DNA from: a virus | Virus record (IMG/VR): IMGVR_UViG_3300030202_003502 | Location: 25,662 to 79,201 of that record | DNA: 53,540 nt | Strand: one strand, 5' to 3' | Shown here: positions 8,201 through 14,731 of the stretch, piece after piece | How positions within the stretch are numbered: the stretch's first letter is position 1 | How the letters are laid out: each line of letters opens with the position of its first letter | The notes under the pieces: generated by a model | Seen by the model: the letters and a program-made list of their open reading frames with translations, nothing else | Databases searched by the model: none | Told to the model about the DNA's origin: nothing | Program-made: the position numbers and the translations under genes

Positions 8201-8672
8201 ATGCAGATAATGCTAACTTTTTAACAAAATTCCAAATACCGTCGCCAATAGCCATAAGAGCATCGGTACCAGCTTTACTTTTCTTTTCGTCAAATTTATC
8301 TAGATTTTCACCTAACTGTTCCATAAAGTCTAAAAACTTATTAACAGTCTTTTTAGGGACAAGTGAAAATAGGAGTAAAGCTTTTGCCATATCCTTAGTA
8401 CCAAGACCTAAATCTTTTAAAGATATACCTGCCGGAGATTTTGCTACACCACCACTCTCCATGTTTAAAGCATTTCCTATTGCAGCATTTTGATCTAACA
8501 GATTCATGAAATACATGCTCTGTAGTCTTAACTCATTTAAAATCTCTGCTTGGATGGAAAGCCCTGTGGTTGCCACTTGGACAACCACAGACATGCTCTC
8601 TTCTGTTTTCTGAGTATATTCCTCTATCTTTTTTAGAGGATTCATTAAATCGCCTAAGGATACTGATGCCAT
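5247..8672 (-). CDS. Probable tail tape-measure protein, 1141 aa, with hydrophobic tandem repeats
   Basis: A very long protein. Residues 1-150 are helical. Residues 150-620 form a chain of hydrophobic segments that could span membranes, rich in Gly, Ala, Leu, Ile and Val and arranged in units of about 70-75 residues. Residues 620-1060 are soluble helical segments with recurring V-S-G-M-G-E-I-L / V-N-G-M-G-T-I-L and A-x-G-V-x-A-F-A motifs. The end has a proline/glycine linker (P-P-E-G-G-P-P) and a short helix. Length, hydrophobic repeats and position directly downstream of the 26/51 pair fit a tape measure that fixes tail length and may help DNA cross the host membrane. I cannot align it to T4 gp29 (590 aa) by eye, so a very large baseplate or membrane-active virion protein remains possible. 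Confidence 0.65.
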   Translation of the reverse strand: MASVSLGDLMNPLKKIEEYTQKTEESMSVVVQVATTGLSIQAEILNELRLQSMYFMNLLDQNAAIGNALNMESGGVAKSPAGISLKDLGLGTKDMAKALLLFSLVPKKTVNKFLDFMEQLGENLDKFDEKKSKAGTDALMAIGDGIWNFVKKLALSALLIIPTILFIPVILLTVGLFAAAFALLGRFKKPIDEGTDTLRDMGWGLVLFGAGLLVFTLASLVILKNPATLLVMVGTIILIGGAIALLGMFGKVVDEGSETLAFMGLGLIVFGLGIGLYALVAKMITFESMLLMAGTLIAVGGAIALVGAFEMGLLTGIPGVVTAGSIAIAVMGIALIAFSVGILLFNLVTKNMTIDDGLKMAGVLVGVGLAFAVVGLVSPAIYLAAPALILAGIALISLSVGLLLFNLAVKQLDIEKDGAKMVGVLMGIGLAFAAVGLVSIGIYLAAPALILAGVALSLLGVGLMLFSVGYKVADKAGLWDDTGDTGIFGGKILKFEAVLDSIAAGLSINPLTVIGILLGAPALLLGGIALTVLSLGLVLFGKAYKSAEKNGLFDDTGETGFFGGKILKFEATLDSIAAGLSINPLTVAGMLLGAPALILGSVALLTMSAGIKAFGNMYEEAGVQKLFEEHPTYIVESWFSADRPGSYFEFLMAGIANAFDIPALQVAKMYASAPALIMAGDAMILISKGIKGFHDIIKEVEGGDLSAITANITNVITTVSQAFGAIGGKKTGGLGSALGSFFGFGGDIPGAMGPDGKEMYSPDAVKRGIESVSGMGEILVSVAEGVLAFAKMEYKDLNGKVVKVDAKVQSEAIDNAGKVISVVATAFGEIGKKYPVTDEGWFTSGSSDVQKGVQAVNGMGTILVNVAAGVKAFADMSFKDANGEVVEIDPNDLKPGGKIITSIKDVLYATSRIFGFIGSSAEEGIISDAQGLGYDPDQIKAGVDAVSGIGGILSGVGAAVKAFAEADNPDTKPITDFIIDVVSAITNLGGFDVFIVENNSDLLAKVFDGIAEVAEKADPFSKVAKSMGELKDNINAMDLEKLTLTNDLMHNITLAGESDGTDAALEKISDVFARMEEFFGLNQEEETETPPEGGPPVAKGGGGNADLKGTLDRIAGTLSALQSTMEGLPDDIASIKLKVKQ
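6807..7244 (-). repeat. Two tandem copies of a 74-residue (222 bp) unit inside the tape-measure gene
   Basis: Residues 477-550 (7244-7023) and 551-622 (7022-6807) are near-identical copies. Both contain D-D-T-G-(D/E)-T-G-(I/F)-F-G-G-K-I-L-K-F-E and S-I-A-A-G-L-S-I-N-P-L-T-V. The DNA is also clearly duplicated. Looser copies of the hydrophobic part continue upstream (about residues 350-470), with repeated I-Y-L-A-A-P-A-L-I-L-A-G. Confidence 0.85.
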
Positions 8673-8689
8673 TCAATTTAAATTTTTTA

Positions 8690-9019
8690 TTAGCCTAGCC
8701 TAGGCATTCTCATGGAAGGCATTGTTGGTGCTTTCATTTGAGACTGCGCTTGACGTTGCATTGAATTTATATTGTATTTATCAGTCGTTTCGCTAGTCTT
8801 CTTGTCTTCACCATCTTTTCTCTCCTTAAGCATATCGTTGTACATTTGCACCGTATATTCATATTCATAATACGGCAATCTGTCCAACTCTGACGGCTGA
8901 AGATGGAGCTTCTCCATCAACAGCACTCTAATCTTAAAGAAGTTCTCCAGAGATATCTGGAATAACGAAAAGAGATTTGATGCCGTCGGGAAATTCCAGG
9001 GGAGCTGACGCATACGCAT
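8690..9019 (-). CDS. 51: gp51-like tail/baseplate assembly protein overlapping gene 26 out of frame
   Basis: A frame of up to 109 codons whose first 86 bases overlap the end of gene 26 in the +1 frame. It starts M-R-M-R-Q-L-P-W if read alone; ATG at 8911 (MEKLHLQPSELDR) is an alternative. The core L-P-Y-Y-E-Y-E-Y-T-V-Q-M-Y-N-D-M-L-K-E-R resembles the short gp51-type proteins next to gene 26 in marine T4-like phages. The C-terminus is Met/Gln/Pro-rich. The frame may be reached by its own start or by +1 frameshifting from gene 26, where a CCC-C run lies in the overlap. Position just before the tape-measure gene fits a tail assembly chaperone. The gp51 label is by position and weak similarity. 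Confidence 0.6.
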   Translation of the reverse strand: MRMRQLPWNFPTASNLFSLFQISLENFFKIRVLLMEKLHLQPSELDRLPYYEYEYTVQMYNDMLKERKDGEDKKTSETTDKYNINSMQRQAQSQMKAPTMPSMRMPRLG

Positions 9020-9968
9020 CGCTCCCCGAAATAGGTGTTTTTAGTTCAGGCTTAACTCCAACTTTCATGTTTTCAGCTAATCTAAATATTAATGAAAATT
9101 TACCAGCATCCCATCCTTGGAATTCCGTAATCGCAGAAAAAATATCTTTATCTCCCCAACCTCTCCATTCTCTTTGAATGTAAGGTAATATTTGTAAAGA
9201 TGATTTATCCCATTTTTTACCTGCTTCTTCTTTTTTACGAATATATCCTGTTATAGCTCTCATAACACCAATTGTCGGTGGAGCCATTCTAATAGTTCCA
9301 TAAGACTTAGTTTGTATAGAAAAACATTTTCCTTCAGAATCATAATACTTAGCAGTTAATTCATTTTCTTCTTGGAATTCAAAATTTGAAGTTTTTAACT
9401 CAATACTCTCAGGTCTACTTTTAACCATGCTATCATCACCTTCAACTTTTGTTACTGGAATTAATAGTTTTGCTTCACCTTCTTTAAATGTTAGTTCACG
9501 AATTGATAAAATTAAATAAATTCTATCTTCTTCTAAAAGATCTTTATACGAACCTATACTCTTTCCATATTTAATTTGAGTACACATTTGCAATATTCCG
9601 TTTAGCTTTTCGTCAACATCTCTGATGTTTTGTTCATCCATAGTAGAAAAGTCTCTAATTTCTCCAACTCTTGCTGCTCTAATATGAATAGTTAAATCTT
9701 CTCTATAAAATCTACCACCTGATGGTAAATTATTTAAATTAAATTCTAAGTATCCTTGTAAAGATTGCAATCTTTGAATTTCAGGATCGTCTTGCCTTGT
9801 AATACCTCGACCCTTAGTAGGATCAACTTTACCTAGAGAAGATACTTTACCTTCTGGTGTTGTTTGTGTTTCGTCAGATGCATAAACATCTTGAACGTTA
9901 TCCAAACCTTCTGACCTTTCGAATTCTTTTCTAAGGTTTTCTTCGTGTTCTTGATTTTTTTCGCTCAT
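8934..9968 (-). CDS. 26: gp26-like baseplate hub / tail assembly protein
   Basis: A 344-residue protein. The N-terminal 60 residues are charged and probably disordered. The conserved part then begins with Y-L-E-F-N-L-N-N-L-P-S-G-G-R-F-Y. A basic I-R-A-A-R-V-G-E-I-R-D-F-S segment follows, then a helical region ending near residue 150 with L-I-L-S-I-R-E-L-T-F-K-E-G-E. The L-P-S-G-G-x-F-Y signature and the position between the tail tube and tape-measure genes match gp26 of T4-like phages (T4 gp26, 208 aa, is shorter). The last 28 codons overlap the 51-like frame, and both frames look coding there. The local G+C is higher than in flanking sequence, as expected under dual constraint. Confidence 0.75.
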   Translation of the reverse strand: MSEKNQEHEENLRKEFERSEGLDNVQDVYASDETQTTPEGKVSSLGKVDPTKGRGITRQDDPEIQRLQSLQGYLEFNLNNLPSGGRFYREDLTIHIRAARVGEIRDFSTMDEQNIRDVDEKLNGILQMCTQIKYGKSIGSYKDLLEEDRIYLILSIRELTFKEGEAKLLIPVTKVEGDDSMVKSRPESIELKTSNFEFQEENELTAKYYDSEGKCFSIQTKSYGTIRMAPPTIGVMRAITGYIRKKEEAGKKWDKSSLQILPYIQREWRGWGDKDIFSAITEFQGWDAGKFSLIFRLAENMKVGVKPELKTPISGSDAYASAPLEFPDGIKSLFVIPDISGELL

Positions 9969-9979
9969 TTTAGTTTAAT

Positions 9980-10429
9980 TTAATATTGATTTGATGTTTG
10001 GGTTACTATATGTTCCTTTATTAGTTCTCTTACATATTTTGATATTGAGATGGGTTTAGCTCCACTTTCCATTGAGTTCCGTATAATTATACCATTCAAT
10101 GATTCCTCATCTTGAGGGGTGATTAAGACTTGTAACTTTTTTGTCAGTCTTCTCTTTTGTGGTAAACATTCTTCCATAGGTTCGTTGTAACCGTATGTAG
10201 GATTGTCAGACTTATATTTCTTTATCCAATATTCAACATCTGTTAAAACATCTTCTAACGCAGTGTCTTCATATTCTTTAATAACCTCTCTTTCAAAGTA
10301 ATCTACGCCAAAATCTCTAACTGCTCTTTTGATGTATTTACCTGTTCCTAGATTATTAGGGTTGTTATTATGTGAGTATCCTACATAAACCTTCCCGTCT
10401 TTTGTGTTTGTGATTTTGTATACTACCAT
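9980..10429 (-). CDS. GIY-YIG homing-type endonuclease with C-terminal ribbon-helix-helix
   Basis: A 149-residue protein. Residues 1-75 form a GIY-YIG nuclease domain with V-Y-K-I-T-N...V-Y-V-G-Y-S as the two short motifs, Arg36 and Arg39 in Y-I-K-R-A-V-R-D-F-G, and Glu67 within V-E-Y-W-I. Residues 95-143 look like a ribbon-helix-helix DNA-binding unit (V-L-I-T-P-Q-D-E-E-S, then S-I-S-K-Y-V-R-E-L-I-K). The gene sits alone between a terminator (10470-10496) and gene 26, in a tail operon where it has no structural role. It is therefore best read as a mobile free-standing endonuclease of the Seg type. The presumed Tyr/Gly residues differ slightly from the canonical G-I-Y, but the fold signature is clear. 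Confidence 0.85.
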   Translation of the reverse strand: MVVYKITNTKDGKVYVGYSHNNNPNNLGTGKYIKRAVRDFGVDYFEREVIKEYEDTALEDVLTDVEYWIKKYKSDNPTYGYNEPMEECLPQKRRLTKKLQVLITPQDEESLNGIIIRNSMESGAKPISISKYVRELIKEHIVTQTSNQY

Positions 10430-10469
10430 TTTAGATTATTTATTCTATATTATATATTAGTGTTATGAC

Positions 10470-10496
10470 AAAAAAATTGGGGATTGCTCCCCAATT
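10470..10496 (-). terminator. Intrinsic terminator after the 115-aa gene
   Basis: On the minus strand a perfect 9-bp stem (AATTGGGGA / TCCCCAATT, loop GCAA) is followed by seven U residues. It lies 24 bases after the stop of the 115-aa gene and ends the tail tube unit before the endonuclease gene. Confidence 0.92.
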
Positions 10497-10520
10497 CTTA
10501 AATTGTATTTTATTTAGCGA

Positions 10521-10868
10521 TTAACTCTCAGGTGGCTTAGCAAACGGTTTCGTTTCAGATGATTTAGTATTTACCATTTGTTTTAAAGCAGCTTTAGTAG
10601 CAGCTGCCTTTTTAGAAGCAGCGGATATAGCTTCATGTACCTTATCACAAACTTCGTTCATATACCCTTCAGCAGTATGATCTTCATGTTCGTCTTCTTC
10701 GTAACATTTAGCTCCTTCTTTAACCATTTCAACCATTTCGTCAACACCATATCCTTCGGACATTTTCTTAGCTATTGCATCTGAAGCAACCTGAGTTGCG
10801 ACAGCAGCTAATGCTGGGTTTTCGTTAATAGCTTCTTCATTAACGAAATCTTTAAATTTTAGTACCAT
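10521..10868 (-). CDS. Small acidic/alanine-rich protein, possible virion protein, 115 aa
   Basis: The N-terminus reads M-V-L-K-F-K-D-F-V-N-E-E-A-I-N-E-N. This type of K-F-x-x-F-V-N-E leader recurs in virion proteins of T4-like phages. Residues 14-16 (I-N-E) match the I/L-x-E consensus cut by the T4 prohead protease. The middle is acidic (C-Y-E-E-D-E-H-E-D-H), followed by an Ala/Lys helix (A-A-S-K-K-A-A-A-T-K-A-A-L-K) and a Pro-ending tail. It lies directly after the tail tube gene and before a strong terminator. I do not recognise a family. Packaging as an internal protein is an inference from the leader and the cleavage-like site. Confidence 0.7.
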   Translation of the reverse strand: MVLKFKDFVNEEAINENPALAAVATQVASDAIAKKMSEGYGVDEMVEMVKEGAKCYEEDEHEDHTAEGYMNEVCDKVHEAISAASKKAAATKAALKQMVNTKSSETKPFAKPPES

Positions 10869-10892
10869 AATTTCTATTTTGTTTTATTTAAA

Positions 10893-11447
10893 TTAAGCAC
10901 CTACATTTTCGTCAACCCAGTGATCACAACGATATGTCATTGATAACTCAGCAGGATCTTGAGTTTCGTAGTTTAATTCATCAACCCAAGCAGGCTGTCC
11001 AGTTGGGAAACAATCTTTAATTGTAACTTTTCTGAAAATATCACCAGCACGGTTATATTGTACAATAATCATACTACCTACGTAATCCTTTTTCAAGGTC
11101 ATTTCTCCGGTCAATGGATCGTAAATCAATTTGTACCAATTACGGAAAGTATTGTAGATGTAGTTTTCATTTGCATCATTAAGGTTTAATGTAAAGTTCA
11201 TTGTAAGATCAACGAAAGTCTGAGATGGCATCCCAGCATATGATCTATCAGCAAACTTGTACTTTTGTCCTACTGCTTCAACAGCAGGGTTTAAGTTATT
11301 TAAACCTCCAATTGTTCTAACGTGTTCAAGGATCAATCCTGTATCATCTCCATTTGGAGTAAATACTGTTACCTCAAACAAGTTAGGTTGTATTGGCTCG
11401 TATCTTTGAGTACTCGCTCTTGCTTGTGTAAAATGTGGTAAAGGCAT
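10893..11447 (-). CDS. 19: Tail tube protein (gp19-like)
   Basis: A 184-residue tail tube protein; T4 gp19 is 163 aa. Family features include the N-terminal R-Y-E-P-I-Q-P-N-L-F-E-V segment, a central N-Y-I-Y-N-T-F-R-N-W-Y-K-L-I-Y-D-P helix-turn, and the C-terminal D-P-A-E-L-S-M-T-Y-R-C-D-H-W region typical of T4-type tube subunits. These subunits polymerise into the inner tube inside the contractile sheath. It directly follows the sheath gene and has its own candidate late promoter at 11462-11473. Confidence 0.93.
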   Translation of the reverse strand: MPLPHFTQARASTQRYEPIQPNLFEVTVFTPNGDDTGLILEHVRTIGGLNNLNPAVEAVGQKYKFADRSYAGMPSQTFVDLTMNFTLNLNDANENYIYNTFRNWYKLIYDPLTGEMTLKKDYVGSMIIVQYNRAGDIFRKVTIKDCFPTGQPAWVDELNYETQDPAELSMTYRCDHWVDENVGA

Positions 11448-11461
11448 AATTTATATTCTTT

Positions 11462-11473
11462 TTTTATATATTC
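11462..11473 (-). promoter_or_regulatory. Candidate late promoter, gene 19
   Basis: The minus strand reads GAATATATAAAA, 14 bases before the ATG of the tail tube gene. It is the same 12-mer as before genes 18, 22421-22834, 27736-28782 and others. It resembles the T4 late box TATAAATA. The implied leader is only a few bases long. Confidence 0.5.
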
Positions 11474-11485
11474 CTATTCTTCTTC

Positions 11486-14400
11486 TTATTGGAAGTTACC
11501 TGCGCTTATTGCACCAGTTTTAAGAATAGTTGTTCTTTGTACAAGAATTTCCATTCCTCTTACCGGTTCGATATAAGTATCAAGTATACCAATGTTCTGA
11601 TCTATAACTTCAGGAGTATTATTTGTTTCGTCCATTACATTTTTGTAATCAAATACACCATCATCATTTTGAACAGTTGCCAAGAAGTTATCGGCTAGTG
11701 TTTTTATTTCTAATCTTGTTTGCGCAGTATTAAACTCGAACAAGTAGTTTTTCAAAATTGCCTCGATACCATCTTGGATGTAAATTACAACCTCTCTACA
11801 GTTAATTGAACTTAATGCAGATTTAATAGTCTGTTGTGCAGTTTTGTTTGCAAATATAGTAGGTCCTGTTCCACTTTGGAATACTATCGGATTCAATCCG
11901 AATGGCTCTAAATATTCTCTGTCTTCTTTGTCTAAGTTTGTTTCTAAACCAACGACTCCGCTTCCGCCAACTACTCCTCTTCGAACTCCAGCCACTAATG
12001 ACCAAGGTAAAGCAGTTGCGTATTTATCTATATAGTTGTTAGATACATATGCAGCAGGTGGAACGTTTATGTTTCTTCCAAGATCTCTTACAGTCATATA
12101 AGGGAAATAGAAGCAACCGAAACTTGATCCTTGAGTTACAGATGGTAGTGAGTATCTTACAGTTGGATTCAAACTTAAGTCTCCACCTTCAGAAATAAAT
12201 CTAGTTGAAAGAGCTCCAGTTAAATCGGTAAACTTAGGATCAGTGCTATCTTTAAAATCTTCAGCAGAAGGTGCATTCACAATTGCTAATGCATTTTTTC
12301 TGTCCTTACATAAACTAAAGTAAATTGCCTTTGAACCAGATTCGATACCATTACCGAAAGTATCTACTACATATCGGAAGTTAATAACATCTCTGTCAGT
12401 TAACGCCTTTCTTAAATTAGTACCGCTTAAGGTATCATTTAAGATTTCGTTTTGTCTATCGTTAGTTCCATTTGGTACACTATAACTAGATCTTAATGCA
12501 AAACCATCAAGAGTAAAGATATTTAAATTAGGTACCCATTCATCAACTGGATAATAAAGTTCCACTGATGGTAGAGGTGTTGACCTAACTAAGATTTCAC
12601 TTTGGCATTCTACAAGTAATGCAGTTTCACCAACAGGAATTGTAGGATAGTCAGCAGGTTCTAGTCCACCAATAACAGAGTTAATTCTTGTTAATCTTGA
12701 TTTTCCACTTAATGAACCATCATCGTGTACTAAATAATTTCCAACCGTAACAGCACTGTTAGGTGCTTTTATTAATACTTGGTTAGGGAATAACGAAGGT
12801 TCGTTAGTTGAACTAGCGATTATATCTATAGTTTCATTTAAAGATCCAGTTAAACTCTGTATCACAATTTCGTTTGCTCCACCAGCAACTCCATCAGATC
12901 CCCAATAAAAAGAACCGGCTACTGGAGTAATACCAGGAAACTCAGCAGCAGAAGATAATGCAGTAAAAGCAGCATCTTCGTAAGCAGTAACCTGAACAGC
13001 TGTTAAATTATAGTTTGAATCAGTAATTCCGTTTACATCTCCAACAGCTGGGCCAGTATGAACATAACCATAGTTAATTGCAGCAAATGCTAAATAATTG
13101 TCAGCAGCTGAAGCAAATGCAGTTCCATATTCAGCTTCATCCCCATTTGTTACATTACCTAAAATGTATTGAGTATAAAGTTGAGAACCTTTTGTACTTA
13201 CTATTTTGTTTGTTAGAGCAGCACCATCAAATAAATTAACATTTTGAATTAACTCATCAGCTAAAATATATTTTAGTGGATTAGTCGCTGGATCAAAATT
13301 TGCAGCAGCTGTACCAGCACCAGATAATACTACCGTAACAGAACCTGGTGTAATATTTACACTTGTAACAGGAGCCCAGTTTGTACTGTTTGCATTTTCT
13401 TGTATAAATGATCCTACCGTTGAACCTGCAACATTCGCAGTTAATTGTTCAAATAAGGTATATGCAGGATCTGTATTTGCTGCTACTAATTGAATATCAC
13501 CACTACCTAAAGTAGTAACTTGAATTCCAGTTGGATCAACATCTACTGGAATAGCAACATTTTCAGGTACTGAATAATCAGCATCTATACCTTCTTGGTA
13601 TGATAAGAAATTAACTTCAGTTTGATTTCCAGTTTGTTGAAAATATTCAAGACTATGTCCTATCATATCAATTCCACCAGCAACACCATCTAATAAAGTT
13701 TCATCAAATAGTTTTTCATTTACTGTAACAAAACATCCAGTAGTTGCGCTATCTCTATTTACGAGGTTTTCAATAAATAAGTTATTTCCTAACTGATCTA
13801 CAAAATTTGGAAGTAAACATGCAGTGTATTGTGCAACTAAGTTAACTTCATCTTCATTAAAGAATTGATTTAATTTAGTATCAGTTCCATCAGAGTTAAC
13901 AACCTTTCTTTGAATACCTTTAACAGAGTTAAAGTAAGTTTGGAAAGTTGGATCAGAATCGAATCTTCCGTATGGTGCAGTTGGTGCATTTGCGAAATCT
14001 CCACCCCAATTACCATCGATGATAAAGAAATCAACCATAAAGTCAGATATTAAACTGTCTCCATTTAAATAATCAGGAACATTAGCAGCTCCGTACCATT
14101 CTTTAACTGTTACATTAAAACCTGTTGTATTAATTGAAGAAGCCTTTCTTACAATAACAGAAATAGGTTTTTTACCTAAATTAGTAACGTCAAGTATATT
14201 GTTTGTTGTTGATGCTTGGTAATCTTTAGAATATCCTACGTTGTTTAGGAATGCATCAGTATCTGGGAACCAAAATTTATCTTGGTTAAAGAAACCAGAA
14301 TATTTTGCTTCTGCTCCAGTATTTGACTGTATGTTTTCTTCAGCCGTTGCGCATAAAAATTTAAGATATTCTACTTTATCAACTTGGTCATCTAATCTTA

Positions 14401-14680
14401 AAAGGTTAAGAGCCAAAATTGGTCCTCTTTCTAATGCAGTTAAACAACTTCTGTGGAAGTATGATTCTTTCTTTTCTAAATTTCTATCGATATCTCCAAA
14501 CACTTGTTTAAAAAACGCAGTGTCAGGGACAAAAACTGGCGTATTAACAGGTCCTTTTTTAGAGAATCCTATAACTAACCTAGTCTGTTCTGCAGGTATA
14601 CTCACAACTTGTGATTTATCAAATTCAAATCGATAAGTACCTGAAGCCTTAAGGGTTGTAATTTTTGGATCTAGTGCCAT
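11486..14680 (-). CDS. 18: Contractile tail sheath protein (gp18-like), enlarged to 1064 aa
   Basis: The N-terminal 120 residues (V-S-I-P-A-E-Q-T-R-L-V-I-G-F-S-K-K-G-P-V-N-T-P) match the start of T4 gp18. The C-terminal 320 residues carry the conserved core: V-I-N-F-R-Y-V-V-D-T-F-G, P-W-S-L-V-A-G-V-R-R-G, L-N-P-I-V-F-Q-S-G-T-G, and the final V-Q-R-T-T-I-L-K-T-G-A. T4 gp18 is 659 aa, so there are roughly 400 extra residues between about 330 and 740. These are rich in Ala, Thr, Asn and Val with beta-rich, Ig-like character, and probably form domains exposed on the outside of the tail. It lies between terminase and tail tube with its own candidate late promoter. Confidence 0.93.
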   Translation of the reverse strand: MALDPKITTLKASGTYRFEFDKSQVVSIPAEQTRLVIGFSKKGPVNTPVFVPDTAFFKQVFGDIDRNLEKKESYFHRSCLTALERGPILALNLLRLDDQVDKVEYLKFLCATAEENIQSNTGAEAKYSGFFNQDKFWFPDTDAFLNNVGYSKDYQASTTNNILDVTNLGKKPISVIVRKASSINTTGFNVTVKEWYGAANVPDYLNGDSLISDFMVDFFIIDGNWGGDFANAPTAPYGRFDSDPTFQTYFNSVKGIQRKVVNSDGTDTKLNQFFNEDEVNLVAQYTACLLPNFVDQLGNNLFIENLVNRDSATTGCFVTVNEKLFDETLLDGVAGGIDMIGHSLEYFQQTGNQTEVNFLSYQEGIDADYSVPENVAIPVDVDPTGIQVTTLGSGDIQLVAANTDPAYTLFEQLTANVAGSTVGSFIQENANSTNWAPVTSVNITPGSVTVVLSGAGTAAANFDPATNPLKYILADELIQNVNLFDGAALTNKIVSTKGSQLYTQYILGNVTNGDEAEYGTAFASAADNYLAFAAINYGYVHTGPAVGDVNGITDSNYNLTAVQVTAYEDAAFTALSSAAEFPGITPVAGSFYWGSDGVAGGANEIVIQSLTGSLNETIDIIASSTNEPSLFPNQVLIKAPNSAVTVGNYLVHDDGSLSGKSRLTRINSVIGGLEPADYPTIPVGETALLVECQSEILVRSTPLPSVELYYPVDEWVPNLNIFTLDGFALRSSYSVPNGTNDRQNEILNDTLSGTNLRKALTDRDVINFRYVVDTFGNGIESGSKAIYFSLCKDRKNALAIVNAPSAEDFKDSTDPKFTDLTGALSTRFISEGGDLSLNPTVRYSLPSVTQGSSFGCFYFPYMTVRDLGRNINVPPAAYVSNNYIDKYATALPWSLVAGVRRGVVGGSGVVGLETNLDKEDREYLEPFGLNPIVFQSGTGPTIFANKTAQQTIKSALSSINCREVVIYIQDGIEAILKNYLFEFNTAQTRLEIKTLADNFLATVQNDDGVFDYKNVMDETNNTPEVIDQNIGILDTYIEPVRGMEILVQRTTILKTGAISAGNFQ

Positions 14681-14703
14681 CTTATATTATTTTTTTTAAG
14701 TTT

Positions 14704-14715
14704 TTTTATATATTC
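14704..14715 (-). promoter_or_regulatory. Candidate late promoter, gene 18
   Basis: GAATATATAAAA on the minus strand, 23 bases before the sheath ATG, in the gap between genes 17 and 18. Confidence 0.5.
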
Positions 14716-14731
14716 GCCAAGCCTAAGAATT

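Noticed and set aside
7531-8493. Long plus-strand ORF (about 320 codons) opposite the tape-measure gene
   Set aside because: It is a shadow of the repetitive hydrophobic frame on the other strand. Its translation is Pro/Ala/Ser/Thr/Asn/Ile-rich with no domain.
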